From Abelmoschus esculentus (Eukaryota > Streptophyta > Magnoliopsida > Malvales > Malvaceae): DNA of 64,000 nt. The stretch covers positions 12,651,001 to 12,715,000 of the forward strand of contig JAUCBN010000043.1 in NCBI GenBank assembly GCA_035048815.1, given 5' to 3'. Below, in pieces: positions 34,482 through 45,792 of this stretch (the first letter of the stretch is position 1; each line of letters starts with the position of its first letter). The position numbers and the translations under genes were made by a program. The notes below the pieces were generated by a model that was given only the letters and a program-made list of their open reading frames with translations, was not told the DNA's origin and did no database searches.

Positions 34482-37027
34482 TTAGGTAGTTTGGTGGGCG
34501 CGTAAGGAAATATGGCGATACGGTTGTAATTTCACAAAGGCCCAACTTCTAACTTCCAACTCGAATTCTCGACGGTTTTGATCAGCGTAATTCTTCATAC
34601 GCACTTGAGCGTGAAGAAGATTACGTTTCAGCATTCGCAATATTTCATCTCTATCCACAAGTGCTTGATTGACATGAGCATTTGAGGAACTACCCTCAAG
34701 ATAGTTGACGAGAACTGGTGGATCGCGACCGTATAATGCTTTAAATGGTGTCATACCTGCTGATGTTTGATGTGTCGTATTATACCAATATTCAGCCCAA
34801 AAAAGATATGGTTCCCACTTGTTTGGATCCTCATCTGTTATACAACGTAAATACATCTCCAAACAGCGATTCAAAGCCTCCGTTTGTCCATTTGTTTGTG
34901 GATGATAGACGGAGCTCATACATAATTCGGTTCCCTGCATCTTTGCTAGTTCAGTCCAGACTTCACTAATAAACAGGCGATCTCTATCGCTTACCATGGA
35001 TCGGGGAATACCATGAAGCTTCACAATTCCGTGGACCAAAACCGATGCTACCATTTTACTATCAATGTGCTTCAGAAGCGCGAAAAAAGTTCATATTTAG
35101 TGAGACGATCTACCATGACGAGTATAGTTTCTTTCCCATTCCAAGGGGGAAGACCGACAATGAAATCCAAAGAAATATCTCAAACACTTGTTGTGGTACT
35201 GGCAGGGGCTGTAATAATCCTGCAGGTAACAAAGTTTCACTCTTCATTCTCTTGAAGACCTGACATTGGCGAACAAATTGGCGGACATCGCTGCGCATGT
35301 TAATCCAAAAAAAAATTGGTTGCTAGCCTTTGGTAAGTGCGAAAAATACCATTATGACCACCCAACTTTGAGCTATGAAATTCCCTTAAAAGCATTGACT
35401 GTAACGTTGTTTCATTTGGAACAACTATCCTTCCCTGAAATAGAAGTAATCCTTCTTGCTCGGAATAACCAGAAGCAATTTGAGTACCCTCACGGACTGA
35501 TTGTCATAATGCTTGCAACGTTGGGTCAGTGATGCTGGCAGCATGGATGTCATCCAGTACACCATATATCGGACGAGATAACATCATGCAACTAGCCCCG
35601 ACCTCACGAGATAACGCATCAGCTGCTTCATTTAGTTTATCGGGGCGATATTTAATCTCAAAATCATACTCAATGAGTTTGGAGAGCCAACGTTGTTGTG
35701 CCGGCATTTGGATTGTTTGTTGAGTCAATTTGCGAAGGGAACGTTGATCCGTAATGATAGTAAACCGACATCCTAGAAGGTAATGGTGCCACTTGCCTAC
35801 AACTTGAGTTATAGCAAACATCTCGCGATCATATGTAGATGCTGCTTGCATGCGGGGGCAAAGTTTTTGACTGAAAAATGCTATGGGCCGATCATTCTTT
35901 TGCAACACGGCACCAATGCCCACACCTGAGGCATCCGTTTCGAGCACAAAATTCTTGGTAAAATCAGGTAATACCAACACTGGAATAGAACATAAACAAG
36001 CTTTTAAATGATCCATAGCCAACTGTGCCGTTTCATTCCATTGAAAGGCATCACTCTTGCGAAGAAGGTTAGACAATGGAGCTGCGAGTGTAGCAAAACC
36101 TTTAATGAAACGGCGATAATAGCCGGCTATACCCAAAAAAACACGTACCCCTTTCATCGATGTTGGAATGGGCCAATCTCGAATAGCAGAAATCTTAGTA
36201 GGATCAACCGAGAGCCCTTTTCTCGACACCACATGCCCGAGATATGCAATTTGTGTTTGTCCAAATTCACATTTCGACCTCTTCGCAACAAACCCATTAT
36301 CACGGAGAAGTTGCAAAACAATGCGAACGTGATCAAGATGTGCCTGTCAATCCACACTATAGACCAAGATGTCATCCAAAAATATAAGAACAAATATAGG
36401 AAGAAATAAATCATTTATTGCCTGGAAATTCGATGGAGCATTTGTCAAGCCAAAGGGAATGACGAGAAATTCGTAATGACCGTCATGCGTACGAAAAACT
36501 GTCTTTTCCACATCAGAATCATGTACACGGATTTGATGATATCCCGATAACAAATCAAGTTTCGAAAAGAAGCGACCATCACCCAATTTATCAAAAAGTT
36601 CATCGGCAGTTGGAATCGAAAACTTATCCTTGATTGTAATAGCATTGAGAGTTCAGTAATCAACACAAAAACGCCAAGTACCGCCTTTCTTCTTTACTAA
36701 CAGAACTGGAGATGAAAACGGATTATTACTTTTGCGGATTAACTTATGTTGTAACATATGTTGCACCTGCCTTTCAACTTCACCCTTTTGAAAATGAGGA
36801 TAACGATAGGGTCGTATGTTCACTGTTTTGCTGCTGGGTTCGAGATGGATAACATGATCGGTGGATCGAGGTGGTGGTAGCCTTTGGGGCGGAGAGAACA
36901 CATCGTTAAATTCCCCAAGTAACGCTCGCATCTCCTCGGATTCTACAGATGTTGCTGCATCGTCAAACATATCCAGCTGCAAGAAATAACACTCAGCAAC
37001 AGTATGAGTTTCAGCCATCCTTCGCAA
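34482..37027 (-). pseudogene. Ty3/gypsy pol relic on the minus strand, Reina-type chromovirus
   Basis: The pre-RT and RT fingers region is at 36653-37027, with LPPPRSTDHVIHL, SSPVLLVKKKGGTWRFCVDY. The RT palm is at 36347-36586 (FFSKLDLLSGYHQIRV, YEFLVIPFGLTNAPS, catalytic FLDDILVYS). RT thumb and RNase H lie at 35504-36316 (YLGHVVSRKGLSVDP, VLETDASGVGIGAVL, IITDQRSLRKL, NEAADALSRE). Integrase pieces are at 35110-35298 (QCQVFKRMKSE) and 34482-35054, with the second acidic residue in MVSDRDRLFIS and the Glu in QTNGQTEALNR. KLDLxSGYHQIRV and VSDRDxxFxSxxW fit the Reina lineage. Frames change several times. No gag, LTR or chromodomain was found. Confidence 0.87.
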
Positions 37028-39942
37028 TGATTGACAGCAAACCTCCTGTTATTGATCAAATGGTGTTATAGAATTATAATTGTAAATAAAAAATTACACA
37101 CAAAATTATAACCATTTAGTTTAATAGGTTGATGCATTAAGTTTTTTATGTAAAAAGAAGTTTAAATTAATATCATAAATAAAGTAAATTAAATTAATAA
37201 AATTATTTTATAATAAATTTTTATAATAATTGATTGATGAATTAAATATCCAAAAATATATAATAAAAAATAACCCTAATAAAGGCTTTCTTTTATTACT
37301 TTTAGCAGTATAAAAAACTTTTTAAGTGAAATCGATGTTTTTACGCTCTTTTTTCAGGTTCCTTTTAAAAGTACTTTTTCAACGAAGTTCCTAGACTTCT
37401 GTTAAATTAACCTGCTTTGTAGACCAATAAAAACAATTAAAATAAAGTATTTTGAAAGGCAATTGCATATAAAATCTTTAATAAAGAATAATAACTCATT
37501 TAATACAATTATTTTGAAATAAAATTTAAATATTGTTTAAAAAAATCCATAAAAATACAAGAAAAAATCTGACTTCAAATCTTGAAAAAAAAATTATTAA
37601 AAAAGAAAACCTTAAATCTTGAACATAAATCATAAAATGAACATATATGTATCATAAATAAAATTATTTTCATAAAATATTATTAATAAAATGATAAACT
37701 AATTATGTATTCACTAAACTATATTTATTGGTAGAATATATAATATGCTATGAGCCCAATTAATTTCTTTTAAAAAATAATTATATTTAAAATTAAATTA
37801 ATTGAATATATAAATAATAATGATAAAAATATTATTATATAAATTTATTCAATTATTATCTCATAAATTCCATTAACATGACAATTTATATACTATATAA
37901 TTGAATTTAACACTCACTTTCATTTAACAAATCACATCATTTAACATTTATTATTAATAAATAAAGTTATTTATACATAAATTGTTAAATAATTCTAAAA
38001 AAGTTAAAATTAACATATTTTTCATATGTCATAATCAAATGATGATTAATTTCTAATTTTAAAAAAGTTAAAATTAACATATTTTTCATATGTCATAAAA
38101 TATTCTATTTAAATAAATTCAAAGGGGAAATAACTAAATTTCTTACAATAACAACTAAAAATCTTAAATTTTTAATTAAATATTACTTATTGATGATATG
38201 TAAAAAATATGTTAAATAAAGTAAATTTTAGTTTTTTCGGTGTCAATATAAGTGATTTAATTTATAAATAATAAAAATTAAATATTTGATTAAATTAAAA
38301 ATTCAAACTGTAAAAAAAATAGTTTAATGATCTAAAATGTAAATTATTTTATTTAACAATTAAAGGTTGGTGGTTTGATTAAAATCAAATTAAAAAATTT
38401 TCTATCTAATTAACAATTTTTTTATTTACTGATTAAAATAAAATAACTCTATAATTTAGTGACTAAAGAAATAACTTACCCTAATAACAATGGCCGAGCA
38501 GAGGAAAAGATTAGGGTCATAAATGAGACGAGACAGATAACGAATTATTTGAGCTTGACTCGGTCAAAGCTCGATTAAAGTTTGATTTATTTGGATTTGA
38601 CTTGAGCTCGAACTCGACTCGAGTTCTTAATGAGTCGAGCTGCTTAATATCCGATTCGTAAAGCTCGTGAACTACTCAAAAATATAGTATACTATTTTTA
38701 AACTTTTATAATTTAAAATCTAAATTACTAAACTTAAAACCTTAAAATATAAACTTTAAACATAAATCTAAATCCTGAAATCTAAACCCAATACCATGAA
38801 CCTCTAAATTTTAAAGTAACATCATATACCTTGAAATTAACAAGCTTGAGTATCAAAAATATTTCTTGGCATGAATTTAAATTAGTCATGACGGATGATG
38901 AGCTATTCGAGTATAACATAATCAAAGATCGATCAATACTTCATTCAATTGGACTCGAATCAAGCTCAAATTTGACTTGAGTTCTTAACAAGTCGAATCG
39001 AGAGAAGATTTTTCAAACTCTTTAAAAAATATTTGAATTCAAACTCAACTTAAAATTTTAAAAATCGAGTCTAGTTTAGCTGTACTTAAACTCGACTCAG
39101 CTCGACTCATTTAGACCCCTAAAGAAAGGCTCTATTAGATATATAGACCATTAGAGTTTTTATTTAAGAAAATAAGATGTTTGAAGTCTATTTTAGAATT
39201 TAGACTGAAAATCATAGCACAGTTAGGAGAACGTCATCTATAAATAATGAATTAGAGGATATAACATCCTCCATTTATTTATATTATTTTTTAAAAAGTT
39301 TAAAAAGAAAATATGTACATGATATTTTCTTATTTATACTATAAAAATTATCTAAATTTTAAAATATAAATAAAAATCATATATTTAAAATAAAATTTTG
39401 GATTAGATTAAAATTCCTCACTAAAGAAGATAAGGAAAGAGAACACGGTGGACTTGAACGCACCTAACCCAAATCCTATCTGCCGTAAAATTCCCAAACA
39501 ATCGAATTTTTTTATCATGGATTGGACGTAGTAGCACGCTACTGTTTCTATCAAATTACCGAACTACCCACCCATAGTTTCAAAGCAGGCTGCCAATAAC
39601 AAAAAAGACCAACAAGGGTAATTAAGGTAATTGGAAAATCAAATAAAACAATTGAAACGAATATCCGTTTTGGTTTTTCCCTTTTCTTCCGGTGTCTTCT
39701 CCCTTCTCAATCATTAAAGAGACACTCCCTCCAAAACGACGTAGCTGAAGCACAATCGGAGAGGTACGGTCGCCGTTAATACGCTACGATACTGCCTTAA
39801 TCGGAGCTCCGAAATCCTCCGTTCACTTGGTCCGTTCCTGATAACATCGCTTTGCTTTGGCTTGGCTTGACGTTGATTTTCATTATTCTTTTTCGTTGCT
39901 CCTTAGATTCGTAATATGTTTATTTCGTTTGATTTTCAGATA
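37028..39942. other. Intergenic DNA, ending in the leader of a candidate exon
   Basis: 37028-38520 is AT-rich, with a 36-bp direct duplication (AAAAGTTAAAATTAACATAT...) at about 37999 and 38063. 38530-39120 consists of decayed GACTCGAGTTC/GAGCTCGACTC words flanking a CTAAACC-like tract at 38700-38815, a degenerate dispersed repeat. 39420-39942 has more balanced composition and contains AAACGACGTAG and pyrimidine-rich sequence of the kind found in plant promoters and 5' leaders. It leads into the ATG at 39943; GATTTTCAG at 39931-39939 could be a leader-intron acceptor. Confidence 0.6.
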
Positions 39943-40009
39943 ATGGAGCGAAAAGCGTTGCTAATTTTGGTGATTTTTACATGTTTAATTGCATCTTGTT
40001 GCGGGAGAG
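39943..40009 (+). CDS. Candidate orphan first exon encoding a signal peptide
   Basis: The ATG at 39943 opens 22 codons reading MERKALLILVIFTCLIASC plus three residues, then G and a GTACTTATT donor-like site at 40010; the frame hits a stop three codons later if unspliced. A basic start (ERK), a hydrophobic core of 14 residues and small residues before CCGR make a textbook secretory signal peptide. It is preceded by about 280 bp of leader-like, less AT-rich sequence. I find no following exons in the next 5 kb, which are AT-rich and include a transposon. It is either the start of a gene whose remaining exons were lost, or a very long first intron. Product unknown. Confidence 0.35.
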
Positions 40010-41468
40010 GTACTTATTAAATTCAACTCGTTTAATTTAATTTTTAAACTAGGTCTTTTTGCTATGATTTTAGTGAATTATTCCTGATTAATGCAAATAA
40101 ATGTTGTAATCAGCTCGAGAACGTATATTTTAATTGATTTTTGTAGCTTTTGAGATGTTCAAAGTTTAGTTTATTAAGGAATTTGCTTAAAATAAAAATA
40201 TCAAAAAACTTAACTCATGAATCAAAAGTAACAAAAATAAAATTATTATTAATAAAATTACTATATTTTGATCTCAACTCAATCGATAAAATTATTACAT
40301 TCATCCTCATTTCAAATAAATGAATTTATCAAATATTATCTAACAAAATATATTAAATATGTGACTGATAAAAAAAACATATCATATTTTTATCTTTATA
40401 ACTCATCAAAAGATTTAATATAATTGTCAATTGTTATGAAATTGTGTGTAATATCTCATAGAAACATATTTTTATTTTTTAGAGTGACACAAATTTTATT
40501 TAATTAATAATAAATTTTATCTTTTTTATTTATGGGTTCTTTTTTAATTTTTTAATGATTTCATGCATCGATATATTAAAATAAATATGAGTTATAAGAA
40601 AGAAAACGATAATTTATAAATTTTAACTTACAAGAAAATATTATGTGGAATATAATAATATAAGTTTATTTAATTAGATAAAACCATGGAGAGTTTGTGA
40701 GAATGGTTCATAAAATAATTTTTTAATATCATTTTGAAATATGATTAATTGCATGCCTTTAAAATTTTTAATAATTATTTAAAAATATAAAAGAAATAAT
40801 AGTATTTAACGATATATTGTGTTAATAGTAATTAATGGTATACGTCGCCCGTTGTAAAATTTTTCTTTCTATAAATACTTTTTTTATCATCTATGTTTTT
40901 TTAAAAAAAAAATAATAGTTTTCAGTGTATTGTGTTTATTTTATGAACTTTTCTATCATTGTCAATATTTTTTTATAGAGCGAATAAGCATAGAAAATGA
41001 TATAAAAAATTGTGTGTGCGAGTTGTTTGGGGAAAAACGAAGAAACTAAATTAGATTTTAAAATAATAAATCATAAAATTAAAGTGATCTTTCATAATTT
41101 AAAACTTAATAAATTGTTCAAAGACGCAAGAGAAATAAAGAGATAATTGACAAATTAATTTTTAAGGTAGTGTTACAAAAGGAAGAAGAAAAGAGATAAG
41201 AAATTTAGAGTTTAGTTCAAATATTTGATGAATTAGTTTTTATTAGGATTAATTTGATATAATATAATAAGTTTAGGGACTAAAATTGTTATTAAACCAT
41301 GTCATGTCCAATTTCCATTAAATATTTAACGGTTAGTGATCAAAATGATAAGGAAATAAAACATTAGTGATAATTTTGACAAAAAAATTTAGTCACGTGC
41401 CTAACATAGAAAATGAGTGATAGTTGGATAACCACTTGTGTAGTTTTCCCGATAAAAATAATTTAATG
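40010..41468. other. AT-rich DNA after the orphan exon
   Basis: No further exon with coding bias and paired splice sites is apparent. The sequence is AT-rich with poly-T and poly-A runs throughout. Confidence 0.6.
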
Positions 41469-41477
41469 AAAATTTTA

Positions 41478-42393
41478 GGCATAAAGATAATTTTTACCCT
41501 TAACGTTTATAATTTTTATCATTTTGACCCCTATTCTTTTTTTGGGATAAATTTAGCCCTTGACCTATGTCTTTTTAACAAATAGCTTATTTTTTAACTA
41601 CCATGATAACTGAACCGTTAAATTTAATAATGATGACATGTCATATATATGTAATAATATATTTTAAATGACTTAACATATAGTATATCAAATACATACA
41701 CGCGAAATATAGTTTTATTTCAATCTAAAAATATAAAATAATTAAAATTCAAATAAAATATTAAAAATAATTTTTTATTCATTAAAAATTAATTAAATCT
41801 AAAACAAAAGGCTACTAAACATTCTCAAACTTAACTATAGTAAAATTAAAATTTTATCTAAAAAGGTATGAACATAATTTGAAAAGAAAGGGTTTTGTAT
41901 AGTTTGTTACCGGTGAATCAAAGATAAATTAAGGATTTTGATAATAATCAATTGGATTTTTATTATTTTAGTTTAAAATTTAGGTATTTTAGTTTTAATC
42001 TAAATCGGAGTTTTAGGGTTTTATAAAGATATTTTAGTTTAATTAGGGTTGAGAATATTTAGTAAATTTTTGTTTTGGATTTAATTAATTTTTAATATTT
42101 TATTTAAATTTTAATTGTTTTATATTTTATACTAAAATAAAATTATATTCTATATATATATATATATATGCATATATTTAATATGTTAGATTCTATGTCA
42201 TTTAAAATATATTATCACATATATATGACATGTTATCATTATTAAATTTTTAACGGTTCAGTTATCATGGTAGTTAAAAAATGAGTTATTTGTTAAAAAG
42301 ACATAGGTCAAGGGTTAAATTTATCCCAAAAAAAGAATAGGGGCCACAATGACAAAAATTAAAAACGTTAAGGGTGAAAATTATCTTTATGCC
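41478..42393. mobile_element. Mutator-like (MULE) element with long terminal inverted repeats
   Basis: The 916-bp element starts GGCATAAAGATAATTTTTACCC and ends in its inverse, GGGTGAAAATTATCTTTATGCC. The inverted repeats extend about 210 bp from each end with roughly 93% match by eye. They are flanked by the perfect 9-bp direct duplication AAAATTTTA (41469-41477 and 42394-42402), the Mutator hallmark. The interior of about 500 bp is AT-rich with an (AT)n run near 42150. It encodes nothing, so it depends on a transposase from elsewhere. Confidence 0.88.
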
Positions 42394-42402
42394 AAAATTT
42401 TA

Positions 42403-44240
42403 TTTTAAATAATTATTAATCATATATTAAATCCTTGAGATTTTTAATCTTTATTAATTAATTTAATAATGTTCAGTGGTGTTCAACATTAGTAGTGTTC
42501 AGCGATGTTTGACGCTTGTTGTAGAATTTTTCGTTAAAAGATCTTATATTTTTAAAAATATTTATAATTATATTTAAAACATCATTAATAAGATAATAAT
42601 ATAAATATAATTAATTATCTAAGTCGTAAATATGATATTCCAAACTTGATTTAATTTAGATTAATAGATAATTTAGGCTAAAAATATCTACATGTGTTGT
42701 ACCAACCAAAACGGGTTTAAAATTACACATGTTTAAACCATGTAAGAACGAAATATTTGTTTTTCAGTCATCCCATGTTCTCACAGTAATTACAAATTAA
42801 TGACAAAATTTAACCCCTCATTATCACACAAATCAATCAAATTGACAAAAAGAAAATGAAGAGAAAAGAACATTTTCAGAACAAATTTATTCTAGGAAAT
42901 GGTAATCTTAAAAAAATTAAAAAAAAAATACTCTTTTTCTTACAAAAATTGTAAGAATTTTGATACACGTTTTTTGTATGTACCAAATTTCTTATAATTT
43001 TTGTAAGAAAAAAGTTATACACTAAATTTTTTATAAAAAAAATATAAGAATTTCGATTTATAAACTGAATTTCTTAAAATATATATATAAAGATTTTGGT
43101 ATATATTGTTTTTCTTATAAAAATTATAAAACTTTTGATATTGTTATGACCGAAGGTGGAATGGAGGAAGAATTGAGGGAGAATGTTGTGCTTCAAGGGT
43201 TCGAAGGATCACTTAGGGCTGAAAAGAAGAAGACAATCGAATTGGGAGATCGGGAATTAGGGATCGAACTCAACACAATTGGGGCTGAAGTAAAGATTAG
43301 TGAAACGCAACGTTTGGAGACTCCAATTATTATGTGATACGACGTCGTTTGAGAAGAGAAGAAGGATCAACTTCAGAGCATGCTTATGTCACGTCTAAAA
43401 AGAGATAAAAAATATTAATCCCACATTAAAAAGGAAAAAGAAGGTCTTGAGATATATATACGGTGACGTTACATATTTTATAAAAAATGCCTTTTAAGAA
43501 GAGGGTAATAGCCTTGAGTGTGACACTTAGCACGTGATATTTACTTTTTTATTATTAATTATTTTGCTGTTAAATTAGTTATTTTTAACAAAGGGTAGGT
43601 TCATATAAAAATAAACTTGTAAGAATAATACTTTATCTTATGAATGAATACAATTTTAATCTCTCTTTTATCCTATTCTTCTATTTCTAAAGCCCTTTCT
43701 TCTATTTCTCAATCCTTTTTACTTCTTTTACAATCTCATTTGTAAATAAATATATATAAAAAGTGTATATTAAAACTCTTATAATTTTATATAAAAAAGT
43801 AGTATCGTTATTTTTTAAGGTTGCCTTTTTAAATATTTCCCGCGGTAGTAACTAATCAAGATCCATGGTAAAATTTGGGAACCACGATGTCTATCACATG
43901 TTTGTTAAAATGTCTACAAAAAGAAAGTTTACAGTCCGAAATATGATTCTCTGACAGTGCGGTGTCTGATTCAGTGTTTCCTCAAAGGCATCAACTCTTA
44001 AATCACACAAATAATATATCAATAGGTTAACTACTTCAATAATAATTTATGTTTCTAATTTAGTATAGAATTAATCACTAATTTTAAAAAATATTAATAA
44101 AATTATTTTTATATTTGGGTGTAAATTTTTATCACTCAACTGTTTATTATCGTTAAATCATGACAAGAAGTTGATATGAAAAAATATAAAAAAGGATAAA
44201 TTTTCTGGACCAAAATAAAATAATTTATATAATTATACAT
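42403..44240. other. Intergenic AT-rich DNA
   Basis: 43146-43337 holds a 63-codon frame (MTEGGMEEELRENV...) in a stretch of more balanced composition that ends at an AAACGACGTCGT palindrome read on the other strand. That palindrome and the CT-rich sequence make it more likely a promoter or leader relic than a gene. 42900-43140 has repeated TTTCTTATAATTTTTGTAAG words. Nothing else is recognised. Confidence 0.5.
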
Positions 44241-44540
44241 TTTATTTTAACATAGACTACTCGTAAGAACGTGTTTGAGTTGATCTGTAATCCCGCCTCA
44301 TCTTCTGGACCAAAATACTCTTGCTGATAAGCTAGCAAAAAAGGGAATTAATAGAGCTGTGTGACACACTAGGCATGTGGGATTGGCTGCTGTCGATGCC
44401 CCATATAATATGTGTGGTCCTTTCAGCCTGGGGTGCTTGGTACTGCATAAGGAATTTAGAGTGGTGATAGGTTCTGGGTATCCGAGCTGGACTGCCTCAT
44501 CCGTAGCTATTGAAGCGGAGAATGCCCCTCAATATTGGTA
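44241..44540 (+). pseudogene. Short relic resembling a LINE-type RNase H C-terminus
   Basis: Around 44306-44356 the plus strand reads DQNTLADKLAKKGINRA, the pattern N-xx-ADxLAKxGxxR found at the end of the RNase H domain in plant non-LTR retrotransposons. A less AT-rich stretch to 44540 follows without a long frame. No RT or endonuclease domain lies nearby, so this is at most a dead 3' fragment. Confidence 0.35.
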
Positions 44541-45024
44541 ATAGAGCAGCATCGGGATATGGCTTGTCAAGTGAAAATCATCTTTAGTGGCTTGGGACTA
44601 AGTGTGGCACAAGATTAAAGGTAAATGGTGTTAGCTTATGCTTGTATTTAGGGGTGAGAAGTGATCGAGGCCAGGTTCGGCTCAGCTTCAAAACAGTATT
44701 GTAGGATTTGATTTGGGTTTGAATTTTAACAAGCTTAAAATTTAAGTTCGAGTTCGACTCAAAAATAATATTATTGAACTCGACTTAAAATTCAACAGTT
44801 TCGGATTGACTCAAAATGAATAATTTTACTATAATGTTTTTATAAAAGATGAAGTCCTGTTAAAAAATCCTTTCATAATCAACTTGAAAATGAAACTCAA
44901 TGTAAGGAAAAAAAGGGAAAAGAGTACTCAATTATTTTAAATAATTTTTTTTAGAGAATTTTTCTCTAATTTATTTTTTTGTTTTTCTTTTATTAAAAAG
45001 ATTACTTTTTAATACATATGTAGC

Positions 45025-45056
<32 letters not shown>

Positions 45057-45529
45057 TCAAGCCAAGATTACATCGGATCAAATCAAGTTTAAACCTGAAT
45101 TGAATTCACTTAAGTCAAGTTTTGGCCAAAACAAGCTCAAGTAACTCACAAATCGATTAGGTTCATTATCATCTTTATTTACGTTGTGTTACGTAAGGTT
45201 AGTCAAAACGAGCTGTAACCCAAGAGTGCTCCTTTGAACTATAGTTGGTAGTCCGTTCCTTATTAACACTTGTTTGGTGCATTTTTTATTTTTATTTAGA
45301 TTTAAGGAGATTTTTTAACGACACTTAGATACAATATTCACTATATACGATAATTATCAATAAATTCATTCGGCTTCTCTTTTAAAATAACCATAATTTC
45401 AAGTTCTAAGATACATGAAGGGGAAAGAAAATTATAAAGATCAATAATGATGATAAAGATTCGAAGCATGCATTGATAGTTTAGATAGTTACATAATAAA
45501 AGCTGGATTTTAACAGAATGTAAACTCAC
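44541..45529. other. Intergenic DNA with an (AT)n run
   Basis: 44650-45140 contains decayed TCGAGTTCGACTC-type words like those at 38530-39120. 45025-45051 is a pure (AT)13 run. From about 45340 the sequence approaches the 3' end of the RUNKEL gene on the minus strand. Confidence 0.55.
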
Positions 45530-45598
45530 CTCTCCAACATGGATCATTTAGAACAGAGCAGGCTCCATCAAACATGTTCCATGTCATGTCCACATTGC
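45530..45598 (-). other. Candidate spliced exon downstream of the RUNKEL stop codon
   Basis: On the minus strand a 69-nt segment is bounded by TTGTTACAG at its 5' side and GTGAGTTT at its 3' side, good acceptor and donor sites. It follows a CAGGTACAT donor-like site about 20 bp past the RUNKEL stop (45793-45795). It could be a 3'-UTR exon of RUNKEL. Its open frame includes NVDMTWNMFDGACSVLNDPC, but that matches no family I can name. Confidence 0.4.
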
Positions 45599-45792
45599 CT
45601 GTAACAAAAATAATATATGAATCCGGATTTACGAATTTATGTTAAAATTCGAATTCATTTATTATCCGCTTTGAATCGGAGTATTATTGTCTGAATCCGA
45701 AAAGAAAAAGCGAAATTAGATAGACACACAGTGGTCATTCTCATTCGTAAATGTTATGACTGAGCTATTCGGAGATGTACCTGAAAAGAAGT

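Noticed and set aside
43146..43337. 63-codon plus-strand gene
   Set aside because: No homology I recognise, no promoter or intron context, and an AAACGACGTCGT leader-like palindrome suggests the opposite strand is a promoter relic.
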